A DNA stretch of 64,000 nucleotides from the NCBI GenBank assembly GCA_017460625.1, contig JAFUAT010000010.1:35326-99325 (forward strand), written 5' to 3'. The stretch is from Candidatus Saccharimonadota bacterium (GTDB lineage Bacteria > Patescibacteriota > Saccharimonadia > Saccharimonadales > Saccharimonadaceae). Shown piece by piece: positions 32,633 to 41,372 of the stretch (position 1 is the first letter of the stretch; the number at the start of each line of letters is the position of its first letter). Both the position numbers and the translations under genes were made by a program. The notes below the pieces were generated by a model. That model did not search any database. It was given only the letters and a program-made list of their open reading frames with translations, and was not told the origin of the DNA.

Positions 32633-33760
32633 TTATTCCAAAATATTCTCAACAGTATTCACCGAAGTTTTGTTAAACTGTGTTCTTACAAATTCAATAA
32701 AACTATTCTTTTCTTTTTTATCGCCATTAATAAATACAAATATTGTATCACCGCCATCTCTAATAATTGACGAGTATAAATAGTTGAAATCTTCATTAAG
32801 AGAATCGGTCTTTGTAATCACACTATATGCACGCCCATCAGATATGTTAACATTAAATTTAGTAGTATATGCGTCAAAAGATGATACGCTAGTCGCATCG
32901 ATAATCGCATCGTAATAAACATTTGCATCGCTTTCTACGGGACGATTGTCTTGAGAATAACGCATTTCATCGGCAGAAAATACAACATTCTCGATGCCTG
33001 ACGAAACTAGATCTAAATATTTACCATTATAAGCCGCCGTCAAAATCTCATCTCCATAGAACATTAAAGTTTTATCGCTTACATTTGCACGAGAAACTGT
33101 AAAAGTATATTCATTCGCATCAAAACCAATCTCCTCAATCCATTCCTTCGCAGCAACAAGTGCCTGATTCATTTCTTCATCACTACCGTTTAGCCCCACC
33201 TGAATATCTAAATACAGTTTACCATCATCAAAATATCTGCCAACAATTTTATACTTCTTCCCTAGCTCCGTAGACCCAATATAAGGCAAATAGTTCTCTA
33301 TTTCAGAAGATGAATTCATTTCAGTCTTACACGGAGTAGTGGGATATTTACTAGCAAGAAGCGGGCAAGATATTAGAATATTCGGCGAACCATCATCGGG
33401 ATTCGGCCAGGTTACCGACACATTATACGATTCTCTAATAGAATTAAAATCAACAATAAATGAAGCATTATTGAGTGAACCGTCTGATATTTCTTTATAA
33501 TCTCGAGCATTCCCAACATAGGTTATCTCTTTATTATAACCCTCAGTATTTTCACGAATGGCATCAACCAATTTCATCCGAACCCTTTTTAGTTCTTCTG
33601 GAGGAATATTGATACGTTCATCAAATTTAATTGTAACTTTTGGTTCAGATAACAAGGTATTAATAATAATTGCAGCCACAAAAACAACCACCGCGATAAT
33701 ACCAACTACAATTGTTACTTTTTGCCAACTCTTCATCTTTTTCCAAGCTTCCATTTTCAT
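32633..33760 (-). CDS. single-pass membrane protein of unknown function
   Basis: The 375-residue protein has a basic N-terminus, one membrane helix at about residues 16-36 and a long outer domain with two cysteines (SCPLLASKYPTTPC) and no recognisable motif. Its start overlaps the stop of the peptidoglycan hydrolase gene by 4 bases, so the two are coupled and may act together at the surface. The ends of this gene and the CBS gene on the other strand meet at 32632/32633 without any gap or terminator. Confidence 0.6.
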   Translation of the reverse strand: MKMEAWKKMKSWQKVTIVVGIIAVVVFVAAIIINTLLSEPKVTIKFDERINIPPEELKRVRMKLVDAIRENTEGYNKEITYVGNARDYKEISDGSLNNASFIVDFNSIRESYNVSVTWPNPDDGSPNILISCPLLASKYPTTPCKTEMNSSSEIENYLPYIGSTELGKKYKIVGRYFDDGKLYLDIQVGLNGSDEEMNQALVAAKEWIEEIGFDANEYTFTVSRANVSDKTLMFYGDEILTAAYNGKYLDLVSSGIENVVFSADEMRYSQDNRPVESDANVYYDAIIDATSVSSFDAYTTKFNVNISDGRAYSVITKTDSLNEDFNYLYSSIIRDGGDTIFVFINGDKKEKNSFIEFVRTQFNKTSVNTVENILE

Positions 33761-34983
33761 TTCTTCCTATACCAAGTATAATTATTTAAGTTTTCACCAG
33801 AAGACCCTGCCATCGGCGCGCGATCACATTGCGACGCTGAAGCAGTCTTAGAATTAAACCCAGGTATATTACCAACGTACAAAATTACGTGCCCTGGCTT
33901 GATGCCCACATCGCCTAATTTCAGTGAAGACGAAGAAACCTTCTGCCAATTCTTAGCTAGCCATGAGCTCTGCGTGCTAGTCGGACCTTGCGGATATCTC
34001 GTATCCCAACCACTTGCTTTGATAATATTTGCTACAAACGCTCCACAATCTACGCCATTACAACTGCCCTTATATGACGCAACCTGATCGATATATTTTG
34101 CATATTCAGGCATTCTTGTTGTGTAGTTGCCTTTATAGTCTGGCCACGCCCATAATTTAACTAATTCCGATAAACTTCCTAATCTTATCTTGTCGTCTTC
34201 AGTATATTCTTTGTCGTCATTATCATCGTCATTATAGGTACTACAATACGGTGTACCACTGGCTGTACTGCCAGAGCCACCACTGCCACTACCACCGCTG
34301 CCACTTCCGCCCTCACTTCCGGAAATCGGCTTGCCGTTAGTAAATGCCCACTTCTGCACACCGCAAGCAAAACCAGAAATCTTATTCACATACTCCGGAT
34401 CAGTTGCATATTTATATCCAGGCACACCGTTTATTAAGAAATTAATATACCCGTACGGATCATTTCTAAACTTTCCCATTGCTTCACGAACTGGTTTTAT
34501 GCTATTAACATAATAAGAAAAAGCTTCATCGTAACTAGAAAAAGTACGATGTTTGCCATCGCAAGAAGGAGACCCTTTCAAACCCAAGGGGTTAAAAGGA
34601 CAAACCTCGCGCGACATAAAACTACTTTCACCAATAAGCTGAGCGACAATTCCCTCCCAAGGCAACCCATTTTGATCAGCAATCTTCTTAATTGAATCAT
34701 AGTATTTGCTAATTTGCGAATCATACGCGTTAACGTTCGAGCAATGTCCGTCCCATCCAATACTTTCACCGGTATCAGTATCACCATCGTCATCTTTTGT
34801 CAAATCTTCACAAAAAAGTGGGTTGTCGTAAGGATCATAAAACAAAATCTTATTTTGCGAATATAAATTCTCTTCCCTTTCAGTTAAAGCCATCACAGAG
34901 CAAGGTTGAGCAAACCCTATAAAAAGACAAAATAAAACAAGAAAAAGTTTTTTTATAAATGTTGTATTTTTCAACATTCCCAT
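33757..34983 (-). CDS. secreted peptidoglycan hydrolase (glucosaminidase + NlpC/P60-like domains)
   Basis: The 408-residue protein has a signal peptide (about residues 8-32, ending SVMA). A lysozyme-like glucosaminidase domain at about 85-210 shows WEGIVAQLIGESSF with the catalytic Glu, NPLGLKG, and FSSYDEAFSYYVNSIK. A Gly/Ser linker of about 25 residues follows (SGSGGSGSGGSG type), then a C-terminal cysteine-peptidase-like domain (VDCGAFVANIIKASGW and LKLGDVGIKPGHVILYVG) with Cys and His as in NlpC/P60. It should cut glycan and peptide bonds of peptidoglycan, its own or that of a host cell. Confidence 0.82.
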   Translation of the reverse strand: MGMLKNTTFIKKLFLVLFCLFIGFAQPCSVMALTEREENLYSQNKILFYDPYDNPLFCEDLTKDDDGDTDTGESIGWDGHCSNVNAYDSQISKYYDSIKKIADQNGLPWEGIVAQLIGESSFMSREVCPFNPLGLKGSPSCDGKHRTFSSYDEAFSYYVNSIKPVREAMGKFRNDPYGYINFLINGVPGYKYATDPEYVNKISGFACGVQKWAFTNGKPISGSEGGSGSGGSGSGGSGSTASGTPYCSTYNDDDNDDKEYTEDDKIRLGSLSELVKLWAWPDYKGNYTTRMPEYAKYIDQVASYKGSCNGVDCGAFVANIIKASGWDTRYPQGPTSTQSSWLAKNWQKVSSSSLKLGDVGIKPGHVILYVGNIPGFNSKTASASQCDRAPMAGSSGENLNNYTWYRKK

Positions 34984-35141
34984 GACTACATTTTATCATA
35001 AGTGGAATCATAAGTGGAGCAATTTATGTGCTTATGTCTATAGATAGCCCAACCCAAATCATTTACATAAATAACCATAAGCTTGTACACCAATTGATTT
35101 CTAAATAAAAAAGTGCTATAATAAACACACTGAGGTTTAAT

Positions 35142-37226
35142 ATGGAAAAATTTATTGTAAAGTATCGTAAGATTATTTTGGCACTTGCCGTTGTTTTACT
35201 TATACCATCTATCATCGGATATTTTAACACTCGTGTAAATTACGACATGCTAACTTATCTCCCAGATAGCATGGAAACCGTTCAAGGCCAAAATGAATTA
35301 CTAGAAAGTTTTGGCAAAGGTGCTTTTTCTATGCTCATTGTAGAAGATTTACCTACTAGCGAACAAACAAAACTAGAAGAAAAAATCCGGACCATACCCC
35401 ATGTAGATACTGTACTTGGTTTTGGCGATCTAGAAAACATGAACATCCCCGCCCAAATTCTACCAGATGAACTCTACACCAAATTCCAAAAAGGCAATGA
35501 ATCTTTAATTGCCGTGTTCTTCGATACTTCAACTTCCGCCGACGAAACCATGGATGCCGTCAAAGAGCTCCGCAAAATCGCAGATAACCACGTTTATGTC
35601 TCTGGCATGTCAGCTTTTTCAACAGACTTAAAAGAACTCAGCGAATCAGAAAGTTACTTGTACGTTGTAATTGCAGTCTGTCTAGCACTCGCAGTTATGC
35701 TCGCCCTCCTAGACAACTGGTTAGCGCCAGTCCTCTTTCTCGTAAGCATCGGTGTTATGATTGTAATTAATCTAGGCACTAATATTATATTTGGAGAAAT
35801 ATCTTACATCACAAAAGCTCTTTCTGCCATCTTGCAGCTAGCAGTTACTATGGACTATTCGATCTTCCTTTGGCATAGCTACCGTGAATACTTATCTCAA
35901 GACAAAGAACACAATTATAATAGAGCAATGGAAAAAGCCATCAAGGCGGCCATGAGCTCAGTCTTTGGCGGTTCAGCTACCACCGTTGCAGGTTTTCTAG
36001 CACTTTGCTTCATGACGTTCGGACTTGGATTAGATTTAGGTCTCGTCATGGCTAAAGGTGTTATCCTGGGCGTAATTGGCTCTGTTACAGTTTTGCCAGC
36101 ACTCATTCTCACCTTCGCAAACGTTATTGAAAAATTAGATCATAAAAGCATACTTCCAGATTTTACTCGGCTCAGCCAAAAACTTGTTAAAATTTTCCCG
36201 GCATTACTTATTATCTTCATCGCGATTCTACCACCAGCAATCATTGGCTACAACAACACGAACAACAACGTATATTATACTATTGGAGATAGTTTACCTT
36301 CCGACATGGAATTCGCCGTAGCCAACAAAAAACTCACCGAAAATTTCGAAATGGCAAATACTCACATGGTTTTAACTAGCAGCAATTTAGACGAAGCTGC
36401 CACAAACGATATGACAAACGAACTAAAAAACATCCCTGGCATCAAAACCGTTTTAAATCTAGAATCACTTCTAAATAATGAAGTCCCATTAGAAATGCTT
36501 CCAGAATCAATCGTAAATGTTGCAAAAAGCGACAAATGGGAACTCACCATTATGATTTCCGAATACCGCACCGCCACCGACGAAATGGCCGAGCAAATTA
36601 ATTCTATCAATGATACCATCAAAAAATACGATTCATCCGCACTTCTCGTAAGCGAAGCATCGTCCACCCAAGACATGATTGACCTTACGTCGGTAGATTT
36701 TCAAGTGGTAAATACCATTTCAATTATTGCCATCTTTATTATTATCGCAATTGTCACTGGTAGTATTTCATTGCCGTTTATTCTAATTGCAGTTATCGAA
36801 TCGGCTATCTTTATTAATCTCGGTCTTAGCTATTTCACCGGCCAACAACTCTCATTCATCACTCCAATCTGTATCAGCACCATTCAACTTGGCGCCACTA
36901 TCGACTACGCCATTTTAATGACTACCCGCTATAAGCGCGAGCGTCTAAACGGTCACGACAAAAAATCCGCCGCAATCATTTCGCTAAAAACTTCCATTCC
37001 TTCCATCATTATTTCCGGCGCTGTATTATTTGCCGCCACCATTGGCGTAGCTATCTATTCAAGAGCCGACATGATCAGCTCTATGTGCATGTTAATGGCT
37101 CGTGGCGCAGCAATTTCTATCGTTGTAGTTCCCGCTTTTCTAGCACCAATGCTGATTTTCACTGACCCACTTATTATTCGCACCACACTTGGGATGAAAA
37201 AGTTAACAAAGGAGAACAAGAAATGA
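35142..37226 (+). CDS. MMPL/RND-family transporter
   Basis: The 694-residue protein has the two-repeat RND plan: a first helix at about 10-28, an outer loop, five helices (about 175-330, with VTMDYSIFLWHSYREYL), a second outer loop and five more helices (with LGATIDYAILMTTRYK). This is the MMPL/HAE2-type layout used for lipid or large substrate export. Its stop overlaps the start of the next gene by 4 bases (ATGA), so it is coupled to the secreted YhgE-like protein. The promoter has TATAAT at about 35115-35120 and a GAGG ribosome site, giving a short leader. Confidence 0.87.
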   Translation: MEKFIVKYRKIILALAVVLLIPSIIGYFNTRVNYDMLTYLPDSMETVQGQNELLESFGKGAFSMLIVEDLPTSEQTKLEEKIRTIPHVDTVLGFGDLENMNIPAQILPDELYTKFQKGNESLIAVFFDTSTSADETMDAVKELRKIADNHVYVSGMSAFSTDLKELSESESYLYVVIAVCLALAVMLALLDNWLAPVLFLVSIGVMIVINLGTNIIFGEISYITKALSAILQLAVTMDYSIFLWHSYREYLSQDKEHNYNRAMEKAIKAAMSSVFGGSATTVAGFLALCFMTFGLGLDLGLVMAKGVILGVIGSVTVLPALILTFANVIEKLDHKSILPDFTRLSQKLVKIFPALLIIFIAILPPAIIGYNNTNNNVYYTIGDSLPSDMEFAVANKKLTENFEMANTHMVLTSSNLDEAATNDMTNELKNIPGIKTVLNLESLLNNEVPLEMLPESIVNVAKSDKWELTIMISEYRTATDEMAEQINSINDTIKKYDSSALLVSEASSTQDMIDLTSVDFQVVNTISIIAIFIIIAIVTGSISLPFILIAVIESAIFINLGLSYFTGQQLSFITPICISTIQLGATIDYAILMTTRYKRERLNGHDKKSAAIISLKTSIPSIIISGAVLFAATIGVAIYSRADMISSMCMLMARGAAISIVVVPAFLAPMLIFTDPLIIRTTLGMKKLTKENKK

Positions 37227-38737
37227 AGAAACAAATTCTAATTTCAACAGCTTTAGTCGCCACAATTTGGGGCGGCACCGCACTAGCTGTTATCAACAAT
37301 ACAAACGCAGAAAGTTCAAAACAACCAGAAAGTAAATTACTTTCCGAAAATTCAACTTTGAACTTAGACAACAACAAAATTCTAACCACGGACAACGAAA
37401 CTGTTTTTGTTATCGCAGACGAAACCGGAGCAGAAAAGTCTAAATTCATCGGAAATACCCTCTATACTGGTACAGAAGAATTGCCGTTTAATTTTAGAAT
37501 TTCCTATTTTCTAAATAATGAAGAAGTCTCAGCAAAAGATTTAGCTGGCAAATCTGGCCATGTTAAAATAGTATACTCATATAGTTCTAACAAAAGCTAT
37601 TTAGGAAATAGTGTTCCCTTTGTTGCACTTACTGGTCTAATTCTAGACCACAATAATTTCACCAACATCAAGCTCACGAATGGCAAAATCATTACCGAAA
37701 CATCCGATAACTACATTATCACCGGCTATGCAACCACTGGTTTAAATAATAATCTTGGCACCAACTTCTTACCAGAATCATTCACTCTAGAAGCCGACAC
37801 TACCAACTTCAAACTTGCAAACTCATACACTATCTTTACTAATGATTTAATTGCAGATTTAGATACCTCTAAATTAAATACCATAGATGGTCTTATAAAT
37901 TCAGTTTATGAGTTAGATGAAGGGCTGAATAAAATCGTCGCAGGCTCCAGTGAATTATCAAATGGCCTTCTAGTCGCCCTTAATGGTACCAAGGCTCTTT
38001 ATGATGGCTCTACAGCACTTTCAAATGGAGCTTCCGCTGCGGCGAACGGCGCAGCTGCCCTTTCAGATGGCTTAAATACCTTAGCAAGCAATAATGACAC
38101 GATTCAATATGGCGCAAACACCATCGTAAACACAATTCTAGAAAAAGCCAACGATGCACTAAATCTATTAAAAGAATTCGGTCTTCCAATTGAACTTAAC
38201 GAAATCACCAAAGAAAACTACAGTTACGTCTACTCTACTTTTATTAGCAACAAAGATTCTATAAAACAATATATCGGAAGCAGTCTGGATAATTTAGGTC
38301 TAGAAGACAACCAAAAACTAGCCATTTCAAATCTAATCGAAGATTCATTTACCGCCCTAGCTAGCATCAAAAGCATTGTAGATTTAAATCTGGGCATCGT
38401 TGACTATACTAATGGCGTCGAGGCAGCCGCCGCAGGAGCCACAGAATTATCAAACGGTTTATCAGAACTTTCCACCGGTGCAGCCACCTTATCAAACGGT
38501 CTTGGCGAATTGGTAGAAGGAACTACTAAACTATATAACGGCTCCGTCACCTTAAAGGATGGTCTAGGTACGTTCAAAACATCCGGCATCGATAAACTCG
38601 TCGATTTCGCATCCAAAGATTTAACCCGTTTCACTGCAAATCTAAGAAACTCCGTCTCTGCTGCCGCAAGCTACAAAAACTTTGGCGGTACTAACGCAAA
38701 ATCTGTCAAATTTATTATTAAAACTCCATCAATCTAA
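37223..38737 (+). CDS. secreted YhgE/Pip-like repeat protein, partner of the MMPL transporter
   Basis: The 504-residue protein has a signal peptide (residues 1-28). After a beta-rich N-terminal part it shows long helical segments with repeated LSNGLxxLxxGAxxLxxG units at about 245-290 and 395-450. This pattern is typical of the extracellular coiled-coil of YhgE/Pip-type proteins, which also pair with MMPL exporters. The multi-pass membrane domain of YhgE is absent; the function is probably carried by the coupled transporter. The end, TNAKSVKFIIKTPSI, has no membrane anchor. Confidence 0.7.
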   Translation: MKKQILISTALVATIWGGTALAVINNTNAESSKQPESKLLSENSTLNLDNNKILTTDNETVFVIADETGAEKSKFIGNTLYTGTEELPFNFRISYFLNNEEVSAKDLAGKSGHVKIVYSYSSNKSYLGNSVPFVALTGLILDHNNFTNIKLTNGKIITETSDNYIITGYATTGLNNNLGTNFLPESFTLEADTTNFKLANSYTIFTNDLIADLDTSKLNTIDGLINSVYELDEGLNKIVAGSSELSNGLLVALNGTKALYDGSTALSNGASAAANGAAALSDGLNTLASNNDTIQYGANTIVNTILEKANDALNLLKEFGLPIELNEITKENYSYVYSTFISNKDSIKQYIGSSLDNLGLEDNQKLAISNLIEDSFTALASIKSIVDLNLGIVDYTNGVEAAAAGATELSNGLSELSTGAATLSNGLGELVEGTTKLYNGSVTLKDGLGTFKTSGIDKLVDFASKDLTRFTANLRNSVSAAASYKNFGGTNAKSVKFIIKTPSI

Positions 38738-38754
38738 TATGATATAATGATAGT

Positions 38755-39504
38755 ATGACAGAAAAAGTTGTCTCAGACTATAACGGCTACGACTACAAAA
38801 AAATTTTCTGGGAAGACGCAGACCGCGAATATGAAGACCAAGCCGACCGTATGGCTATTCGTAAGCTTCTACCAAAAAGAATGGAAAAATTTGCTGATAT
38901 CGGCGGTGGTTACGGTCGTCTCGCCAATGAATATTTAAAGCGAGCACGCAAAGTTTACCTTTTTGACTATTCAAAATCGGAGCTAGAGCAAGCCAAAGAA
39001 ATCTATGGCGACAAGATCAACACCAAAGCTGGCGATATCTATAAACTCCCATTCAGAGACAACGAATTAGATGGTTTAATGATGGTGCGTGTTACCCATC
39101 ATCTAGCACACTTAGATGACGCAGTTGAAGAGCTATACCGTGTTTTGAAACCAGGCGGTGTAGCAGTTATTGAAGTAGCAAACAAACGCACTTTACCAAA
39201 GATGGCTCGCTTCATCACTCATCGCTCCAAAGAAAATCCATTTTCCAAAAAACCATCAAACTATACCGACATTTGTGAAACAGGTTTTTATAACTATCAC
39301 CCAAAATACGTAGAAGAAATTTTCCGAAGAACCGGTTTCAAGCAAGAAAAAGTTCTTTCCGTTTCCAACTTCAGAAGTAAAACCCTAAAGAAAGTATTCA
39401 AAACTAACAATCTTGTTAAGATGGAAAACACCGCTCAACAAGCCCTTGCACCTATCAGATTCGCTCCTTCAATTTATTACAAGTTGAGAAAACCAGAAAA
39501 ATAG
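38755..39504 (+). CDS. class I SAM-dependent methyltransferase
   Basis: The 249-residue protein shows motif I FADIGGGYGRLANEY at about 45-60, the acidic end of strand 2 (YLFDYSKSELEQA) and the DGLMMVRVTHHLAHLDDAVEELYRVLKPGG block of the Methyltransf_11 family. The substrate is not evident; the C-terminal 100 residues are basic and may define it. It has a textbook leaderless promoter: TGATATAAT ending at 38748 and the ATG 6 bases later. It lies just after the YhgE-like gene and before tRNA-Arg. Confidence 0.85.
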   Translation: MTEKVVSDYNGYDYKKIFWEDADREYEDQADRMAIRKLLPKRMEKFADIGGGYGRLANEYLKRARKVYLFDYSKSELEQAKEIYGDKINTKAGDIYKLPFRDNELDGLMMVRVTHHLAHLDDAVEELYRVLKPGGVAVIEVANKRTLPKMARFITHRSKENPFSKKPSNYTDICETGFYNYHPKYVEEIFRRTGFKQEKVLSVSNFRSKTLKKVFKTNNLVKMENTAQQALAPIRFAPSIYYKLRKPEK

Positions 39505-39521
39505 TGTATAATATATTATAT

Positions 39522-39596
39522 GGGGCCATCGTTCAACGGATAGGACTCATCCCCTCTAAGGATGCAATGTAGGTTCGATTCCTACTGACCCTACCA
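39522..39596 (+). tRNA. tRNA-Arg (anticodon UCU), with odd loop and acceptor
   Basis: The tRNA runs from GGGGCCA to TGACCCT plus A and CCA. The anticodon stem CATCC/GGATG encloses loop CCTCTAA, giving anticodon TCT but with C instead of the near-universal U at position 33. The acceptor has a C5-A68 mismatch and a first G-U pair. The T arm GTAGG/CCTAC is normal and TATAAT lies at about 39507-39512. It may be a real but unusual tRNA or one that is decaying. Confidence 0.8.
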
Positions 39597-39599
39597 ATT

Positions 39600-41360
39600 C
39601 TATATCACTCTAGATATTTCCGATAGAGTAGTTTCGCCCCTGAGTGCTGCTAGCACTCCTTTTTGTTCCAAAGTAAGCATCCCGTTTTTCTTAGCTTCTT
39701 TTTCGATCGCATCCGTATTAATACTTGCTACATCGCCACGTATAAATGCCTGGATATTTTCAGAAACCACCAATTGCTCCATTATTACTGTACGTCCATT
39801 ATAACCAAATGGATCCTTTGCAGTCGGGACAGGATCATAAAGCATGATATCACCTAAATCAATATCTTCAGGCTCCAATTGCTCTCTTACAGAAAATCCC
39901 TGAGCTTCGAGCGCCTTATCAAGCTTCGTTGCCATCATAGTTGTATCAGTATAAACTGGAACATTTCTTTCATCATAATCAGAAACCGTAATTCCTTTTA
40001 TGCCCTTCAACCATTTTTTATCAACACCAGCCAAAACCTTTTTGATATATTTAGCTTCCGCATCGGTAGCCCTTCGAGCTTTCTTAGAGCTAGATAATTT
40101 TCTGACCAATCTCTGTGCCACTACCAAACGAATAGAACTAGAGAAGATTGGATTCACGCCAATAAGATCAATCATCCTAGAAAACGCAGCACTTGTAGAA
40201 TTAGCATGGAAAGACGAAAGTACCAAATGCCCGGTAATGGACGCCTGAATTGCAGTTTTAGCAGTATCTGCGTCACGAATCTCGCCAACCATTACTACAT
40301 CTGGGTCTAGACGCAACACCGAACGAAGACCTTCCGCAAAGGAACCCCCTTCATTTGTGTGAATTGGAATCTGCGAAATACCAGTAATTCCATATTCAAT
40401 TGGGTCTTCCAAAGTAATAATCTTTCTGTCCGTCGTATTAAGTGCATTAAGCATCGAATAAAGCGTAGTAGATTTACCAGAACCAGTAGGACCTACCATA
40501 AGTACTAAACCCCTCGGGTGAGAAATCACTTCATTTATCTCCGCAAGCTCATCTGGAGCAAGACCAAGCAGTTTCAAATTGAGTAGCGACTCATCAAAAT
40601 TGAACAAACGCAGTACTGCATCCTGCCCATACATAGTTGGAATAGTCTCAACACGAATATTTAGAAGATGCGTTGAACCATTAGATGTAATATCCTTCTG
40701 CATATGTCCAGACTGTGGTTTATCCGACGCCGTCGAAACATTTGCACGAGAAGAAAGCTCACCCATCAAGATACGATATTTTTCTCTATCAATCACCGCC
40801 ACAGGGTGCAAAAGTCCATCCACACGCATCCGGATTCTAATTTGATTTCTCAAATTCTCAATATGAATATCGGACGCACCGAGTCTATCCGCTTGATCAA
40901 TCAAATAATCAAAAACTCTTTCTGTAGAAACACCAGCCAAAGTCTGCGAAACAGAAGAAATCGTTTCTGAATCACCCTCACCGGCGATTTTAATATCATC
41001 ATAATGCACTTCTTTTGGCGGATCATACCTGAGAATCAACACTTTATAGGCCGAACCAGAAATCAAAAAGAAATCAGCTCTCTCACCCTTATCCAAATAT
41101 TCTTGACGCATTTTTTCAATTACGGATCTAGGCGTCTGGCTAGTTACCAAAAATTGGAAATGGTCTGAATCACCTCCTTTTGACAAAGGCAAAACAAAAT
41201 CCTTATGCATCTGCTCAATACTTACTAAATCTTTTATTAGCGGTACAGTTTCTTCAAACTCTCTCGCATCCAAATACGGTAATCCCAGTATCTTTGCACG
41301 ATCACGAGTCGCTTGTTCCTCGTTCTCGCGTCTTTTTGATTGTATTTCCCTCTCGTCCAT
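39600..41360 (-). CDS. pilB: type IV pilus assembly / type II secretion ATPase (PilB/GspE family)
   Basis: The 586-residue protein has an N-terminal GspE-like domain and then the ATPase core: ASDIHIE, Walker A GPTGSGKSTTLYSML at about 285-299, the Asp box DPDVVMVGEIRDADTA and the His box GHLVLSSFHANS. The four-cysteine zinc motif common in PilB/GspE proteins is not seen; the stretch between the His box and the C-terminus is basic instead. It powers pilus assembly. It stands alone, 25 kb from the pseudopilins. The -10 box at 41367-41372 is 6 bases from the ATG. Confidence 0.9.
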   Translation of the reverse strand: MDEREIQSKRRENEEQATRDRAKILGLPYLDAREFEETVPLIKDLVSIEQMHKDFVLPLSKGGDSDHFQFLVTSQTPRSVIEKMRQEYLDKGERADFFLISGSAYKVLILRYDPPKEVHYDDIKIAGEGDSETISSVSQTLAGVSTERVFDYLIDQADRLGASDIHIENLRNQIRIRMRVDGLLHPVAVIDREKYRILMGELSSRANVSTASDKPQSGHMQKDITSNGSTHLLNIRVETIPTMYGQDAVLRLFNFDESLLNLKLLGLAPDELAEINEVISHPRGLVLMVGPTGSGKSTTLYSMLNALNTTDRKIITLEDPIEYGITGISQIPIHTNEGGSFAEGLRSVLRLDPDVVMVGEIRDADTAKTAIQASITGHLVLSSFHANSTSAAFSRMIDLIGVNPIFSSSIRLVVAQRLVRKLSSSKKARRATDAEAKYIKKVLAGVDKKWLKGIKGITVSDYDERNVPVYTDTTMMATKLDKALEAQGFSVREQLEPEDIDLGDIMLYDPVPTAKDPFGYNGRTVIMEQLVVSENIQAFIRGDVASINTDAIEKEAKKNGMLTLEQKGVLAALRGETTLSEISRVI

Positions 41361-41372
41361 AGCTCAATTATA

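Noticed and set aside
34984..35141. Short tandem TCATAAGTGGA copies as a regulatory array
   Set aside because: Only two adjacent copies before the MMPL gene, too little to support a function.
37940..38560. Repeated LSNG/LSDG coding units as a possible CRISPR or tandem DNA repeat
   Set aside because: The repetition is at protein level within the YhgE-like gene; DNA copies differ and there are no spacers. No CRISPR array was seen anywhere in the window.
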